This document shows positions 39,029 to 48,141 of a stretch of 58,746 bases of DNA, in pieces. The position numbers were made by a program, and so were the translations under genes. The stretch spans positions 1 through 58,746 of the forward strand of contig JADJWZ010000017.1 in the NCBI GenBank assembly GCA_016716125.1, given 5' to 3'. Under the pieces are notes generated by a model that saw only the letters and a list, made by a program, of their open reading frames with translations, was not told the DNA's origin and made no database searches. The DNA comes from Ignavibacteria bacterium. GTDB lineage: Bacteria > Bacteroidota > Ignavibacteria > Tepidaquicellales > Tepidaquicellaceae. The first letter of the stretch is position 1, and each line of letters opens with the position of its first letter.

Positions 39029-40274
39029 TTATTTTAAATAATTTTCTAAATTATCTGTATCAGTTACTTTCACTTCCGAACCGTCAGACATTTTTTTAAG
39101 CATAACGGAATTACTTTTAAGTTCTTCATCGCCGATTACAATTACATATTCCGCATTTATTCTGTTGGCTTCTTTCATCTGTGACTTCAGACTTCTATCG
39201 AGAAAATCAGTTTCACACTTCATGCCTTTCATTCTTAAAGTCTCAAGAAGTTTAAATGAAAACTTTTTACTTTCTTCGCCAATACTTGCGATGAATAATT
39301 TCGGAAAGTCGTTTTTAACAGGGAAGTAAATTGTCAGCTTCCATTATCATCAGTATTCTTTCAATGCCTGCAGCAAAGCCGATAGCGGGAGTTGGTTTTC
39401 CGCCGAGCTGCTGAACGAGCATATCATATCTGCCTCCGCCAAGAAGCGCATTCTGCGCGCCGAGACGGTCGGATAGGAATTCAAATGTAGTCGAAGTGTA
39501 ATAATCAAAACCTCTTACGAGCATATAATCAGTTTCAAACATAATACCGTTCTCATTTAAAATGAGAAGAATACTCTCAAAATTTTTCTTTGTCGATTCA
39601 TTTAAGAACTGATAAAGCACCGGCGCATCATTTAATATTTCCCTGTCACGCGGATTTTTTGAATCAAGTATTCTCAGAGGATTAATTACAAATCTTCTCT
39701 GACTGTCGGGAGAGAGTTCATTAAGATAAGCAGAGAGATAATTTTTAAACTCTTTGAAAAATATTTCTCTTTCCTCCGCGCCGCCGATCGTATTAATTTT
39801 AATGACAGAATCCTTAATGCCGAATCCTCTGATGATAGTATCAGCAAGCATTATCATTTCCGTATCTGCGTAAGGATCGCTGCTGCCTATAGATTCGGCT
39901 CCGAACTGCGAAAATTCCCTGAACCGTCCCGCCTGCGGTCTTTCCCTGCGGAACAAATTACAGATATAAAAAAGCTTCTGAAGAGGGGATTCATTGCCGA
40001 GATTATATTCAATATAAGCTCTGATGACGGGAGCAGTCATTTCCGGCTTAAGCGTGAATTCATCATTTTTAAAAGTATACATCTCTTTTGAGACAATGTC
40101 CGTCTCTTCGCCGATACCTCTTTTAAAAAGTTCGGTTTTCTCAAAAGTAGGCGTACGTATCTCTGAATAATTAAAGGTATTAAAAATTTCTCTTACTTTT
40201 TTTTCCAGAAAATTTCTCTGAAATGCTTTTTCGGGAAGTATATCGTAAGTTCCTTTCGGTTTTTGAATCGGCAT
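39029..40274 (-). CDS. hisS: Histidyl-tRNA synthetase, one frameshift
   Basis: Charges tRNA-His. I use ATG 40274 (MPIQKPKGTYDILPEKAFQR), the family start. Class II motif 2 (FRRERPQAGRFREFSQFGAE) and the His signatures LVRGFDYYTSTTFEF and GGGRYDMLVQQLGGKPTPAIG are present. The catalytic frame ends at a TAA after NLLPC. If the GGG at 39321-39323 (CCC on the coding strand) is one base shorter, it continues LPVKNDFPKLFIASIGEESK into the anticodon-binding domain (residues ~325-414, ends DTDNLENYLK). Because the enzyme is essential, a base-call error is more likely than a real break. Confidence 0.93.
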
Positions 40275-40318
40275 TTGCAAAAATAGAATTTTAATGTCAT
40301 TAAATAAACACAATAAAT

Positions 40319-40347
40319 GCAGAGATGCCCAATTTGGCCGTCTGTGC
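40319..40347. repeat. GATGCCC...GGCCGTC palindromic repeat, copy 3
   Basis: AGAGATGCCCAATTTGGCC followed by GTCTGTGC is a diverged copy of the GAGACGCCC palindrome family. It lies upstream of hisS and downstream of the glycosyltransferase promoter side. Confidence 0.55.
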
Positions 40348-40391
40348 TTAGTGATTCAAAGGTGAATCACAACCACGGCAGGGGGTGGTTG

Positions 40392-42098
40392 TCAATCACC
40401 CAGTGAAAAAACATAAGAATTAATACCCAAATGATCCCTGTGAGATATCAGCTTAAAATTATTTTTAAAATAATCAACGACCACTTGTGAATTATCATCC
40501 CAGCCGGGTACATCGAGTAAGATCATATATTTATGATTATCTATTTCAGTTTTGTATTCTGACAATACCTTTAGGTAGTTATCGGGAGGTAAAAATGCGG
40601 ATACTCTTAATTTGGGATCGGTCTTTTCAAAATAATAATTAAATCTCTCTGTGCCGTCCGATGAAGAAAATATGATCGGATCTTTGTAAAAATTTACAGA
40701 TTCAGCTGAGATAGTTTTGACAGCGCCTCTGACATCATGTTTGGATGGAGCTGAATAATAGTAGTACACTTTCATAAACAATAGTGATGAGACTATTAAC
40801 GCAAACAAAAAGGAATAATTTATAAATACCGCTCTGAAATTTGTGAGTACATTTTCAAGCGGTCTGATAAATTTAGTTAATGCTGTTAAGGATATTATTA
40901 TTACTTTTTCAGAGGTAAGATAAACTAAGAATATTACCGCCGGTGTTGATATTATTAAATTACGGAATGATATGCTTGAATCAGAATAGACCGAATTCAG
41001 ATACGAAATTGTGAAAGGCGCGAACAGCCAGAAAAATAAAAATGCATAATAAAAATATTTTTGATCAATGTTTTCATTCCGGGATCTCTTTTTAAAAATA
41101 AGAAAGAATAAATATAAAGCGCCTGCAATCAGACAGATCTCAAATAAATACAATACATTATTTTTTATTAAACTGGTTGCAAGATTCGGGTTCAGGACAT
41201 AATAAACAAATGCAGTAAATATATTACCTCCCGGCTTCTGTTTTTCATAACCCGCTCCCCGCTCAATATGATCGAGAAAAACCTGTCCCCACAATAAATA
41301 AAATATTCCAAGTATAACGGCAAAGATTAAACCGCTTTTAATATATTGCCGGATAGATTCTTTAAATTTACAGGTCAGTGAAATATAAAATACCAGGAAT
41401 AAAGCGTTCATAACAAGGACAAGAACCCCATAGTAATGCGTAAGTAAGAGAAGAATGGAAAAAATTATATAAAGAATTACATTCCGTAACTTCCATGTTT
41501 CTGCTTCCGGCAGATTTTTATCTTCAGCTATAAAACTTTTTAAGAAAAAATATTTTACTGTAAGCGTAAGCAGAAGAAGTAAGGCGTAACTTCTTGATTC
41601 CTGTGAATAGTATACCGGAAAATAAGCCACTGCGAACAATAAGAATATTTCCATACTTTTCTTTACTCCGAACATCCTTTTTGCAATCAGAAAAGTAACC
41701 ACTGATGAAATGAGTCCGAAAAAAACTGAAAGGAGTCTTGTGGATAATTCGCTGTCTCCTCCAAATTTAATGTAATAAAATAAAAGTATCTGATATAACG
41801 GCGGGTGAATGTCATCCATGCAGCCTTTCAGAACTGTATCAATTGATGCGTTGGAGGATAATGTAACGCTTATAAGTTCATCCAACCAGTATGAATTGCT
41901 GTTCAGGTTCACAATTCTCAGAACCAGTACTACAAATAAAATCAGGGAGAACATGTAAAGAAAGTATTTCTCTTCATATGGATCTTTCTGACCTTTCCGT
42001 CTCTGATTTTTAGATGTAAAAAAATTCTTCCTTTTAAAAAAAGCTATTAGAATAATTAGAATATAAACTGCGAATATTATAGTATATAATTTATACAT
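40392..42098 (-). CDS. GT39/PMT-like membrane glycosyltransferase
   Basis: The 568-residue polytopic membrane protein has about 11-12 hydrophobic helices. The first extracytoplasmic loop reads NSNSYWLDELISVTLSSNAS, with the acidic DE pair typical of GT-C enzymes (ArnT/PMT, GT39/GT83), followed by DDIHPPLYQILLFYYIKFGG and the second helix. A soluble C-terminal part ends LGINSYVFSLGD. GT-C enzymes transfer a sugar from a polyprenyl-phosphate donor on the outer face of the inner membrane; donor and acceptor here are unknown. No glycan cluster surrounds it. Confidence 0.8.
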   Translation of the reverse strand: MYKLYTIIFAVYILIILIAFFKRKNFFTSKNQRRKGQKDPYEEKYFLYMFSLILFVVLVLRIVNLNSNSYWLDELISVTLSSNASIDTVLKGCMDDIHPPLYQILLFYYIKFGGDSELSTRLLSVFFGLISSVVTFLIAKRMFGVKKSMEIFLLFAVAYFPVYYSQESRSYALLLLLTLTVKYFFLKSFIAEDKNLPEAETWKLRNVILYIIFSILLLLTHYYGVLVLVMNALFLVFYISLTCKFKESIRQYIKSGLIFAVILGIFYLLWGQVFLDHIERGAGYEKQKPGGNIFTAFVYYVLNPNLATSLIKNNVLYLFEICLIAGALYLFFLIFKKRSRNENIDQKYFYYAFLFFWLFAPFTISYLNSVYSDSSISFRNLIISTPAVIFLVYLTSEKVIIISLTALTKFIRPLENVLTNFRAVFINYSFLFALIVSSLLFMKVYYYYSAPSKHDVRGAVKTISAESVNFYKDPIIFSSSDGTERFNYYFEKTDPKLRVSAFLPPDNYLKVLSEYKTEIDNHKYMILLDVPGWDDNSQVVVDYFKNNFKLISHRDHLGINSYVFSLGD

Positions 42099-42183
42099 AA
42101 AGAAAGCGCATGAAATTACAATGATAGTTCATGAAAATAGAATTTCAAACTATCAAATTTTACAGATTCAAAAAAGAGTAATC

Positions 42184-42208
42184 GTAGAGACGCCCAATTG
42201 TGCGTCTA
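42184..42208. repeat. GAGACGCCC...GCGTC palindromic repeat, copy 4
   Basis: GTAGAGACGCCCAATTG followed by TGCGTCTA is an imperfect copy of the same palindrome as at 2701, 2854 and 40319. It lies in the gap between the metallophosphoesterase and the glycosyltransferase. Confidence 0.6.
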
Positions 42209-42266
42209 ATTTTGTGACCGGGATATATTATTATTCGTGATTGGTTCGCCACACCAGTGCGTCTTA

Positions 42267-43534
42267 TCAGACCAGTGTGATCTTTGTGATCTCGGGCGGG
42301 CAGTTAAATCTGATGGGTAATGCAACGCTTCCCAGACCTCTGGATATATACATCTTTGATTTACCGGATTCATATAATCCGCTTATGTATTTACTACTGC
42401 GCGGCAAATGGAAATATTCTACAGGTCCTAACTTTGCCAGAACAACCTGACCGCCGTGCGTATGACCGCTTAATACCAGGTCAAGATCCTTAGCCGCCAT
42501 TTGTTCGAAGAAATAAGGTTTGTGAAATAAAGTAAGTTTTGGGATTTCATTGTAGTCTAAATTCTTCTCAATCATTTTAGCTTTCGTTCTTTCAATAGTC
42601 AGATCAAGATATTTCATAAGAACATCATCCTGTTTCGAACCGCTTTGACGTGTATCATCAACGCCCATTATACATAAATTTTTCCCGTTGATATTTATAA
42701 TGTCGGAATTATTTCTCAGCAGATTTATCGGACTATCATTCTGCACTGTCCTGGCGACATACTCTGCGTCTGAGAAATAGTCATGATTGCCGAGTGAAGC
42801 ATAAATTCCTTTAGGCGCTTTGAGACTTTTAAATGCATTAACAAAAGGATGAACTTCAAGCCTGTTGGAATTGGTCAGATCACCGGGGATAACTATTATA
42901 TCAGAATTTAAATCATTAATAGCTTTAGCATATTTCCTCAGAGTTTCTTCATCCATATACGGTCCCGAATGTGTATCGCTGATCAAGTGACGGTCGTGCC
43001 TTTTATCTCTTCGGGAAGATCATTTATTTTTATTTCTTTGTAAGTAATTTCATGATCATTGCTGTCCAGAACTCCGACAGTAGATCCGATGAATGCATAT
43101 CCAGACACAAAAGCAGTTGCAGTAGTTAAAAAAGCTCTTCGTGAATTATCGATTTTACGGACGGGCGGTTTACTGAAAAAATCTTTCAGCATTTTTCTGG
43201 TATTTTCAAACTGATTTAAGATCCATCCTGATACGGAAAAAGGGAATTTAATTAGTTTACCGATAAGTAAATACAGACCTATAAACAATACCGCGCCAAG
43301 AAAAATATAGTAGGGGATAAATATAACAGAATTGATCCAGTCAGGCACCTGATGCATTTGTCTCCTGTTGAATAAAATGTAGATCATCGGAAGATTTAAA
43401 ACAATAAAGGAGTAATTCGAGATTATTTTTAATAATGTAGAATCCGGATATTTAGTTTTAATAAACCGTCTGAAGGTTATGAATACCAAAAACTGAAGTC
43501 CGAAAAAAACCGATAAGAAAATGTATAGAAACAA
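42267..43534 (-). CDS. Membrane-anchored metallophosphoesterase (YkuE/YaeI-like), one frameshift
   Basis: The N-terminal half has about four hydrophobic helices, then a twin-arginine-like stretch (SRRAFLTTATAFVSGYAF). The catalytic half has the calcineurin-like motifs LISDTHSGPY, IPGDLTN, GNHDYFS and LSGHTHGGQ, which bind two metals. As printed, the frame stops after LPEEIKGTTVT and a second one begins LISDTHSG. In the family these lie in one chain, and one extra A at 42985-42986 restores it (~422 residues). Members of this branch cleave lipid or other phosphoesters at the membrane; UDP-diacylglucosamine hydrolysis by distant relatives is known, but the substrate here is not. Confidence 0.86.
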
Positions 43535-43722
43535 GGGCTATATAATATGAAAATTTTAAAAGTTTAACCAATGCGGGTTTAATTACGTTTCAAAATATGA
43601 TTAAATAATAATATAAAGAATGCAGTTAATCCAAATTCAACATTTTGCTGCCGCCGTTAAATTAATTTTTATCCCCGACATACACATCATGTCCGAAAAC
43701 ATTGAAATTACCTCCGAGGCTC

Positions 43723-43768
43723 GAAGGCTCAAAGTTAAAATTTTAAAAACAGTATTCTTTGAGCCTTC
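43723..43768. repeat. Perfect 12-base inverted repeat
   Basis: GAAGGCTCAAAG (43723-43734) and CTTTGAGCCTTC (43757-43768) can form a strong hairpin with a 22-base AT-rich loop. There is no T-run, so terminator function is uncertain. It lies in the ~490-base gap 43535-44020, which otherwise shows nothing I can support. Confidence 0.65.
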
Positions 43769-44020
43769 AAATCTTAAAGGCAGGCAGAAAGAGTTAATTT
43801 TCGGACAGTCTGGCTAAGGATGGGTCAGGAGGTGGTTGCCCTTCCGCGAATTATAAGTTTTAATAAAATTTCTAATGAACTAAATATTTAGATTTGTTAT
43901 CTTTACAAGGCAAAGATAATTAAATCAATTTAAGAGCGGGATGATTGAAAATTTTTCAGGATAAAGAAATTAAATAGGAATATAAATGAATGCAAACTTA
44001 AAGTAATATGCCGAGGAGAA

Positions 44021-44143
44021 ATGCCGAGAAGAGCGTTGAATTTATTATACGACTGGATCGATATTCATAAAGATGAGCTACTTGAGAACTGGAAACTTAT
44101 TATAGAAAGAAAACCATTATTTAAAATAGAACCTTTAAAATAA
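44021..44143 (+). pseudogene. DUF4160 protein, C-terminal remnant
   Basis: The 40 residues from ATG 44021 (MPRRALNLLYDWIDIHKDEL ... PLFKIEPLK) match the end of DUF4160 proteins. The frame is open back to 43949, but the conserved N-terminal half (with its HFHA motif) is not there, so the gene is truncated or frameshifted upstream. DUF4160 is often paired with DUF2442, as here, and such pairs resemble toxin-antitoxin modules in size and mobility. That role is not proven. Confidence 0.6.
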
Positions 44144-44144
44144 T

Positions 44145-44393
44145 ATGAAACTTATAAAACTCATCTCTGCAAATTATATTAGTGACTATAATATTGAAGT
44201 TACTTTTAATGACGGTTTGAAGAGTATCGTTGATCTGAAAAACGAATTATGGGGAGAAATATTTGAACCATTGAATGACCTGAACAAGTTTAAAAAGTTT
44301 AGATTAAATCCCTTTACAATAGAATGGGAAAATGGAGCTGACTTTTCGCCGGAATTTTTATATGAATTAGCTCAAGAGAAAACTCTGAAATAA
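44145..44393 (+). CDS. DUF2442-family protein
   Basis: The 82-residue product matches DUF2442 in pattern: N-terminal beta strands (YNIEVTFNDGLKSIVDLKNE), then EPLNDLNKFKKFRLNPFTIE and WENGADFSPEFLYELAQE. It starts 1 base after the DUF4160 remnant stop. In other genomes the two families occur together as small mobile pairs; DUF2442 has been proposed to be a regulator or antitoxin-like partner. The intact partner with a broken first gene fits decay of such a pair. Confidence 0.82.
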   Translation: MKLIKLISANYISDYNIEVTFNDGLKSIVDLKNELWGEIFEPLNDLNKFKKFRLNPFTIEWENGADFSPEFLYELAQEKTLK

Positions 44394-45872
44394 AAACAAA
44401 TTAAGAAAAAAGCAAAAACCTGCACACACGTATCACATTATAGAACACACGCAAGTTTAAAATACATATTTCACATCTGTACCAATTCTTACTTTAAATC
44501 CATTTTGTTTATTTGTATCGGCGTATTAGAAAACTGATTCTTAAAGTCCGTTTTAGTAGCCGCAAGCTTTAGCCAGCGCGGTAACTAACTTCAGAACATT
44601 CCGTTAAAAACAGAGCTGAAACACATTTTAGGGAACGTCCGGAAAATTTGCCTGTTTAATGAAATAAAGGTGGGAACCAACGAAGAATGAAATTCGAAGA
44701 TACTCATGTAATAAGGTGAATTTAAATTAAGAAATGCAGATCTGAAAAGAAGAAACATGAAACTAAAACAGAGAATGCAGAGTCTGATAAAAAGAAACAG
44801 CAACACAGTGATAAGAAAGCGTGAAATCAAATGAAGAATGATGAATATGAAGCGAAGAGTCGGAGAAATTGAACAAAGGACTGCAAATTCTGAATAAAGC
44901 GGCGGAGAAACTGAATTAAGAGTTCTGATAACTGAAAAAAGAAAGGGAGAAGTAATAAAATGAATAGTGAAAGTATAATAATGAAGAGTGAAAATAAAAT
45001 AATGGAGACAGAAGGTAAAGAAATGGAAGACAGAAGGTAAAGAAATGGAGACAGAAGGTAAAGAAATGAAGACAAACAACATAATAATGAGGAGAGATTG
45101 TGAAATAATTTTCACTGAAGACAAAATTATGAAGACAGAAGGTAAAGAAATGGAGACTGAAGGTAATGAAATGGAGACAGAAGGTAAAGAAATGGAGACA
45201 GAAGGTAAAGAAATGGAGACAGAAGGTAAAGAAATGGAGACAGAAGGTAAAGAAATGGAGACAGAAGGTAAAGAAATGGAGACAGAAGGTAAAGAAATGA
45301 AGACCGAAGGTAAAGAATGAAGACTGAAGGTAAAGAAATGAAGACTGAAGGTAAAGAAATAGAGACTAAAGGTAAAGAAAAGGAGACTGAAGGTAATGAA
45401 ATGGAGACTGAAGGTAAAAAAAAATTGAGAAAAAGCAAAAAAATTTCAAAAAGTGAAAAATTTTTCACAAAATAATTTTCAGATGCATTAAAAAATGAGA
45501 AATGATAATATCAACTGAAATAGATTTCAATAAATTGAAATAATGTGCAGTAAACAGAAATAAACGGAAACAAGCCGGGACATTTTCAAATGAGGATCCC
45601 GGAATCGGGAAATCCGCAGACAACATTCTGAATAATCTGAGAGCCTGATTTCCATGCCGGATATAGATCCGCGAGAGTGATTAAGGATCTACGATTAAGA
45701 CATACGTGCGTGTTCGCAAGGAATAGTAATACTTCAGGGGAAGTGAGCAATGCAGGAAATGAACCGACCCCTGAAAGAGAAACAGTGAAATAACAGAAAG
45801 CCGTATCCACGCCTGGGCTGGGGCTTGGGCGGAGGAAAAAAATAACAAATAATAAATAAATCGTCAAAACAC
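44394..45872 (+). other. ~1.5-kb region without a credible gene; candidate non-coding RNA
   Basis: From about 44630 to 45480 the plus strand is strongly purine-rich, with frequent TGA/TAA in all plus frames outside the minisatellite. The minus-strand open frames are low-complexity Phe/Leu/Ser strings and look like shadows. From 45590 on, the sequence becomes more balanced and hairpin-rich (CCCG/CGGG at ~45600; TTCAGGGG pairing with CCCCTGAA about 45738-45780; TGCGTGTTCGCA). It ends at a strong terminator at 45873-45898 that has no protein gene to end, implying a plus-strand transcript. A REP-like GCCGCAAGC...GCGCGG element lies near 44560. Known RNA families were not recognised. Confidence 0.4.
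45002..45417. repeat. 21-nt minisatellite (AGAAGGTAAAGAAATGGAGA)
   Basis: Three units at 45002-45070 are followed, after a 58-base interruption, by about 14 tandem units from 45129 to 45417. The unit is 21 bases, so every frame stays open and gives periodic peptides (METEGKE on plus). One unit near 45316 is 20 bases. The middle six units are identical, and the edges have diverged. Peptide coding seems unlikely, because nothing else in the frame looks like protein. Confidence 0.85.
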
Positions 45873-45907
45873 AAACCCGCAGAAATGAATGCGGGGTTTT
45901 TTATTTT
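45873..45907 (+). terminator. Strong rho-independent terminator
   Basis: AAACCCGCA and TGCGGGGTTT form a 9-10-base stem with an 8-base loop, followed by TTTTTTATTTTTT. The T-run is on the plus strand only, so it ends plus-strand transcription of the otherwise gene-free region before it. Confidence 0.88.
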
Positions 45908-45926
45908 TTGTAAAATAAATTAGTTC

Positions 45927-46132
45927 AAAATCACTTAATAAATTAACTTGAAATTAGAATTTAATTTTATTTCTTTCATAAAAAATTAATCAGAAGGTAA
46001 AGGCTCATAATATGTAAGGAACAATTTAAAATTAAAGACAAAGATATGAAAACGGATTTTAATTTTTTAACAATTCTCCGGACGGCTGTTCAGAATATTT
46101 TTCAATAGATTTATGTTAATTACATAAAACTA
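45927..46132 (+). promoter_or_regulatory. Repeated upstream cassette, copy A
   Basis: A block starting AAAATCACTTAATAAATTAA and including TTTCATAAAAAATTAATCAG, GGCTCATAATATGTAAGGAA and GATATGAAAACGGAT is found before four secreted-protein genes (copies at 45927, 47939, 49874 and 55031). The conserved part is ~165-200 bases; in this copy it runs right up to the start codon. CATAAT or TAATAT could be a -10 box, but this is a guess. The short frame beginning ATGAAAACGGAT is not preserved between copies, so a leader peptide is unlikely. Confidence 0.55.
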
Positions 46133-47604
46133 ATGTTTAAGACCCTTTCAATAAAACTGGTTTATGTAGTATTTTTAATAACTGTTCCCATTAAGGTCAG
46201 TGTTTGTCAATGGGTTACGGGAAATATTGATACTCTTACACACGATAACGCTTCCGATTATTCAGTCTCACCAAATTCCATGTTTATAGATGCCCAAAAT
46301 ACACTTCATGTTGTCTGGCAAAAAGAGAATTATGGCCGAATGGATGGGGAATATATTATGCTAAAAAATTTGTAAACGGAAGTTGGACAAATCCAATTCG
46401 AATTAGTGATACATTATATACATCTGTTTATCCCTCTGTTGTCTTTGCGGGTAAATTAAATAAAGTATTTATTTCTTATGTAAGTGTATATAGCAAATAT
46501 GCTCAAATAAAATTAGCAATAAGTAGTATTAACGAAACCTGGAGTAGTATAAATATTACAACCGATTCCCTGCAAAACAGAAATCCATTAATTGAAATTG
46601 ACAAAAATGAAAATATTCACTTAACATGGTTAGGAATGGATTCGTTATTTAATTACAAAGTAAAATACAGCAGTAATAAAAGCGGAATTTGGAAAATTCA
46701 ATCATTAGATGATAATTATTCCGGAGATAATTATTATGCAACTCCCAGCTTGTCTGTTTCACCAAACGGGCATGCTAATATTATGTACCTCAGCATTATT
46801 AACGGAATTCCAAGGAATATACTTGCTGAGAATTTTGACACAAAAGAAGGCAAATGGTCTTATGAATTGTTACCGGAATCCGTAAATGGTTCGGGAATTC
46901 TAAAGATCAGCAAAAAGGGGAAACTTAATTATATATTTCATTATTCAAAAGATTTTCAATTTCCGGTTAAAACATATTACACATTTAAAGCTAATAATTT
47001 ATCCGGTTGGTCCCCGCCTGAATTAATAAATGAAAATTTTGACGGTTATTGCACATCTGTTGAAATTGATGATAATGAAAAATTGCATTTAACTCTGGAT
47101 AGTTTAGAACTTGCGTTCAAAATCGGAATAACTTATTATGCAAACAATAAATCAGGGATTTGGCAATTTTCAAGTGTATCTGCGACCGGCAATACTTTCC
47201 ATAGTAGTTTTAAACTTGATAAAAATGGCTCAGGAAATATCATTGCTTCGTCTGAAGAATATCCTATTCCTTCCGAATTACTTTATCTAAAATCAGAAAA
47301 TAATTTAATTGGTATTCATGAAAATTTTTCTTTTAATGTTAATGATTACGCTTTATTCCAAAATTATCCAAATCCATTCAATCCTTTTACAAACATAAAA
47401 TTCACAATGCCAAAGTCAGGCAATGCGGAGCTGAAAGTATTTGACGCAGGAGGAAGGGAAGTGAGCGTACTGCTTAATGAAAACTTAAGCGCAGGAAGTT
47501 ATGAATACACATTCGATGCTGCCGGTCTTCCGAGCGGGATTTATTTTTATAGATTAAGAACGGGTGAGTTTGTTGCTTCGGGGAAAATGCTTCTGATTAA
47601 ATAA
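46133..47604 (+). pseudogene. T9SS-sorted secreted protein, tandem copy 1 (frameshifted)
   Basis: The restored ~490-residue protein has a signal peptide (SIKLVYVVFLITVPIKVSVCQ). Its body has repeated YSSNKSGIWKIQS and YANNKSGIWQFSS segments, reminiscent of a propeller protein, and its T9SS sorting domain begins at QNYPNPFNPFTNIKFTMP. The frame is lost at the A5 run 46320-46324, where copy 2 has A6; an in-frame TAA follows at 46373. The remaining ~322 residues from 46636 are intact. About 2 kb downstream is a near-identical copy with a different lesion. Either the error is technical, or both copies are decaying. Confidence 0.8.
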
Positions 47605-47938
47605 TTACAAATTTCAAATTACAAAAGACAAATATCATATAGTGCTTCAGGGGGAATTTATTAAACATAAATTGCAAATTACAAATTACAAAAGTCGAAT
47701 AGAAAGAAAATGTCACAGCTACGCTGTTTATTAATTTAATTATAAATTTTTCTACAAAGATTACACCGCTACGCGGTTGAGAAACAATATCAGGATATCA
47801 TACAAAAAATTCTGTCATTCCCGCGTGCTCCTGGCGGGAATCCAATAATTTAATTACAAATGTCAAATTACAAATGAAAAATAGCTGCAACGAATTCAAT
47901 TCAAAATAATCCGAATGTGAAAGAACCCGACGTTTTTT
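47605..47938. repeat. 3' repeat module with REP hairpins, copy 1
   Basis: After the stop come an AT-rich AATTTCAAATTACAAAAG-type tract, then two REP hairpins, ACAGCTACGCTGT (47715-47727) and ACCGCTACGCGGT (47765-47777), whose starts are 50 bases apart. An ATTCCCGC...GCGGGAAT inverted repeat (47811-47844) follows. The same order recurs at 49615-49803 and 57700-57843, so the module is duplicated as a unit. No gene is seen in it. Confidence 0.8.
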
Positions 47939-48141
47939 AAAATCACTTAATAAATTAACTTGAAATTAAAATTTAATTTTATTTCTTTCATAAAAAATTA
48001 ATCAGAAGGTAAAGGCTCATAATATGTAAGGAACATTTTAAGTAAGTATAATGGTATGAAAACGGATTATACTTTTTAACAATTCTTCAGACGGCTGTTC
48101 AGAATATTATTCAATAGATTTATGTTAATTATAGAAAACTA
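47939..48141 (+). promoter_or_regulatory. Repeated upstream cassette, copy B
   Basis: About 200 bases nearly identical to 45927-46132, ending directly at the start codon of copy 2 of the duplicated gene. The start ATGAAAACGGATTATACTTTTTAA is stopped after 7 codons, unlike copy A, so the shared part is not conserved as a peptide. Confidence 0.55.

Noticed and set aside
42267..43534. Two separate genes (membrane protein and soluble phosphoesterase) with a 4-base overlap
   Set aside because: In this family the membrane part and the catalytic part are one chain; the break falls in the middle of the conserved LPEEIKG...LISDTH segment, and one base restores it.
43620..43817. 65-residue plus-strand frame as a small gene
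   Set aside because: It spans the perfect inverted repeat at 43723-43768 and has no ribosome site or recognisable domain; it is more likely chance.
45045..45320. Open frame giving METEGKE repeats as a protein
   Set aside because: The 21-nt repeat keeps all frames open; the flanking residues have no protein character, and the frame is not preserved past the 20-base unit.
44591..45468. Minus-strand frames rich in Phe, Leu, Ser and Pro
   Set aside because: They are the complement of a purine-rich strand. There is no ribosome site, no domain, and the repeats shift frame.
45735..45835. Resemblance to 23S rRNA or to the SRP RNA hairpin (GTGAAATAACAGAAAGCCGT; CAGGGGAAGTGAGCA)
   Set aside because: The similarity is short, the expected paired partners and tetraloop context are missing, and no other rRNA segment is nearby.
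46021..46113. Leader peptide starting MKTDF in the repeated upstream cassette
   Set aside because: The frame is 20 codons in copy A but stops after 7 in copies B and C, and is different in D, so it is not conserved as a peptide.
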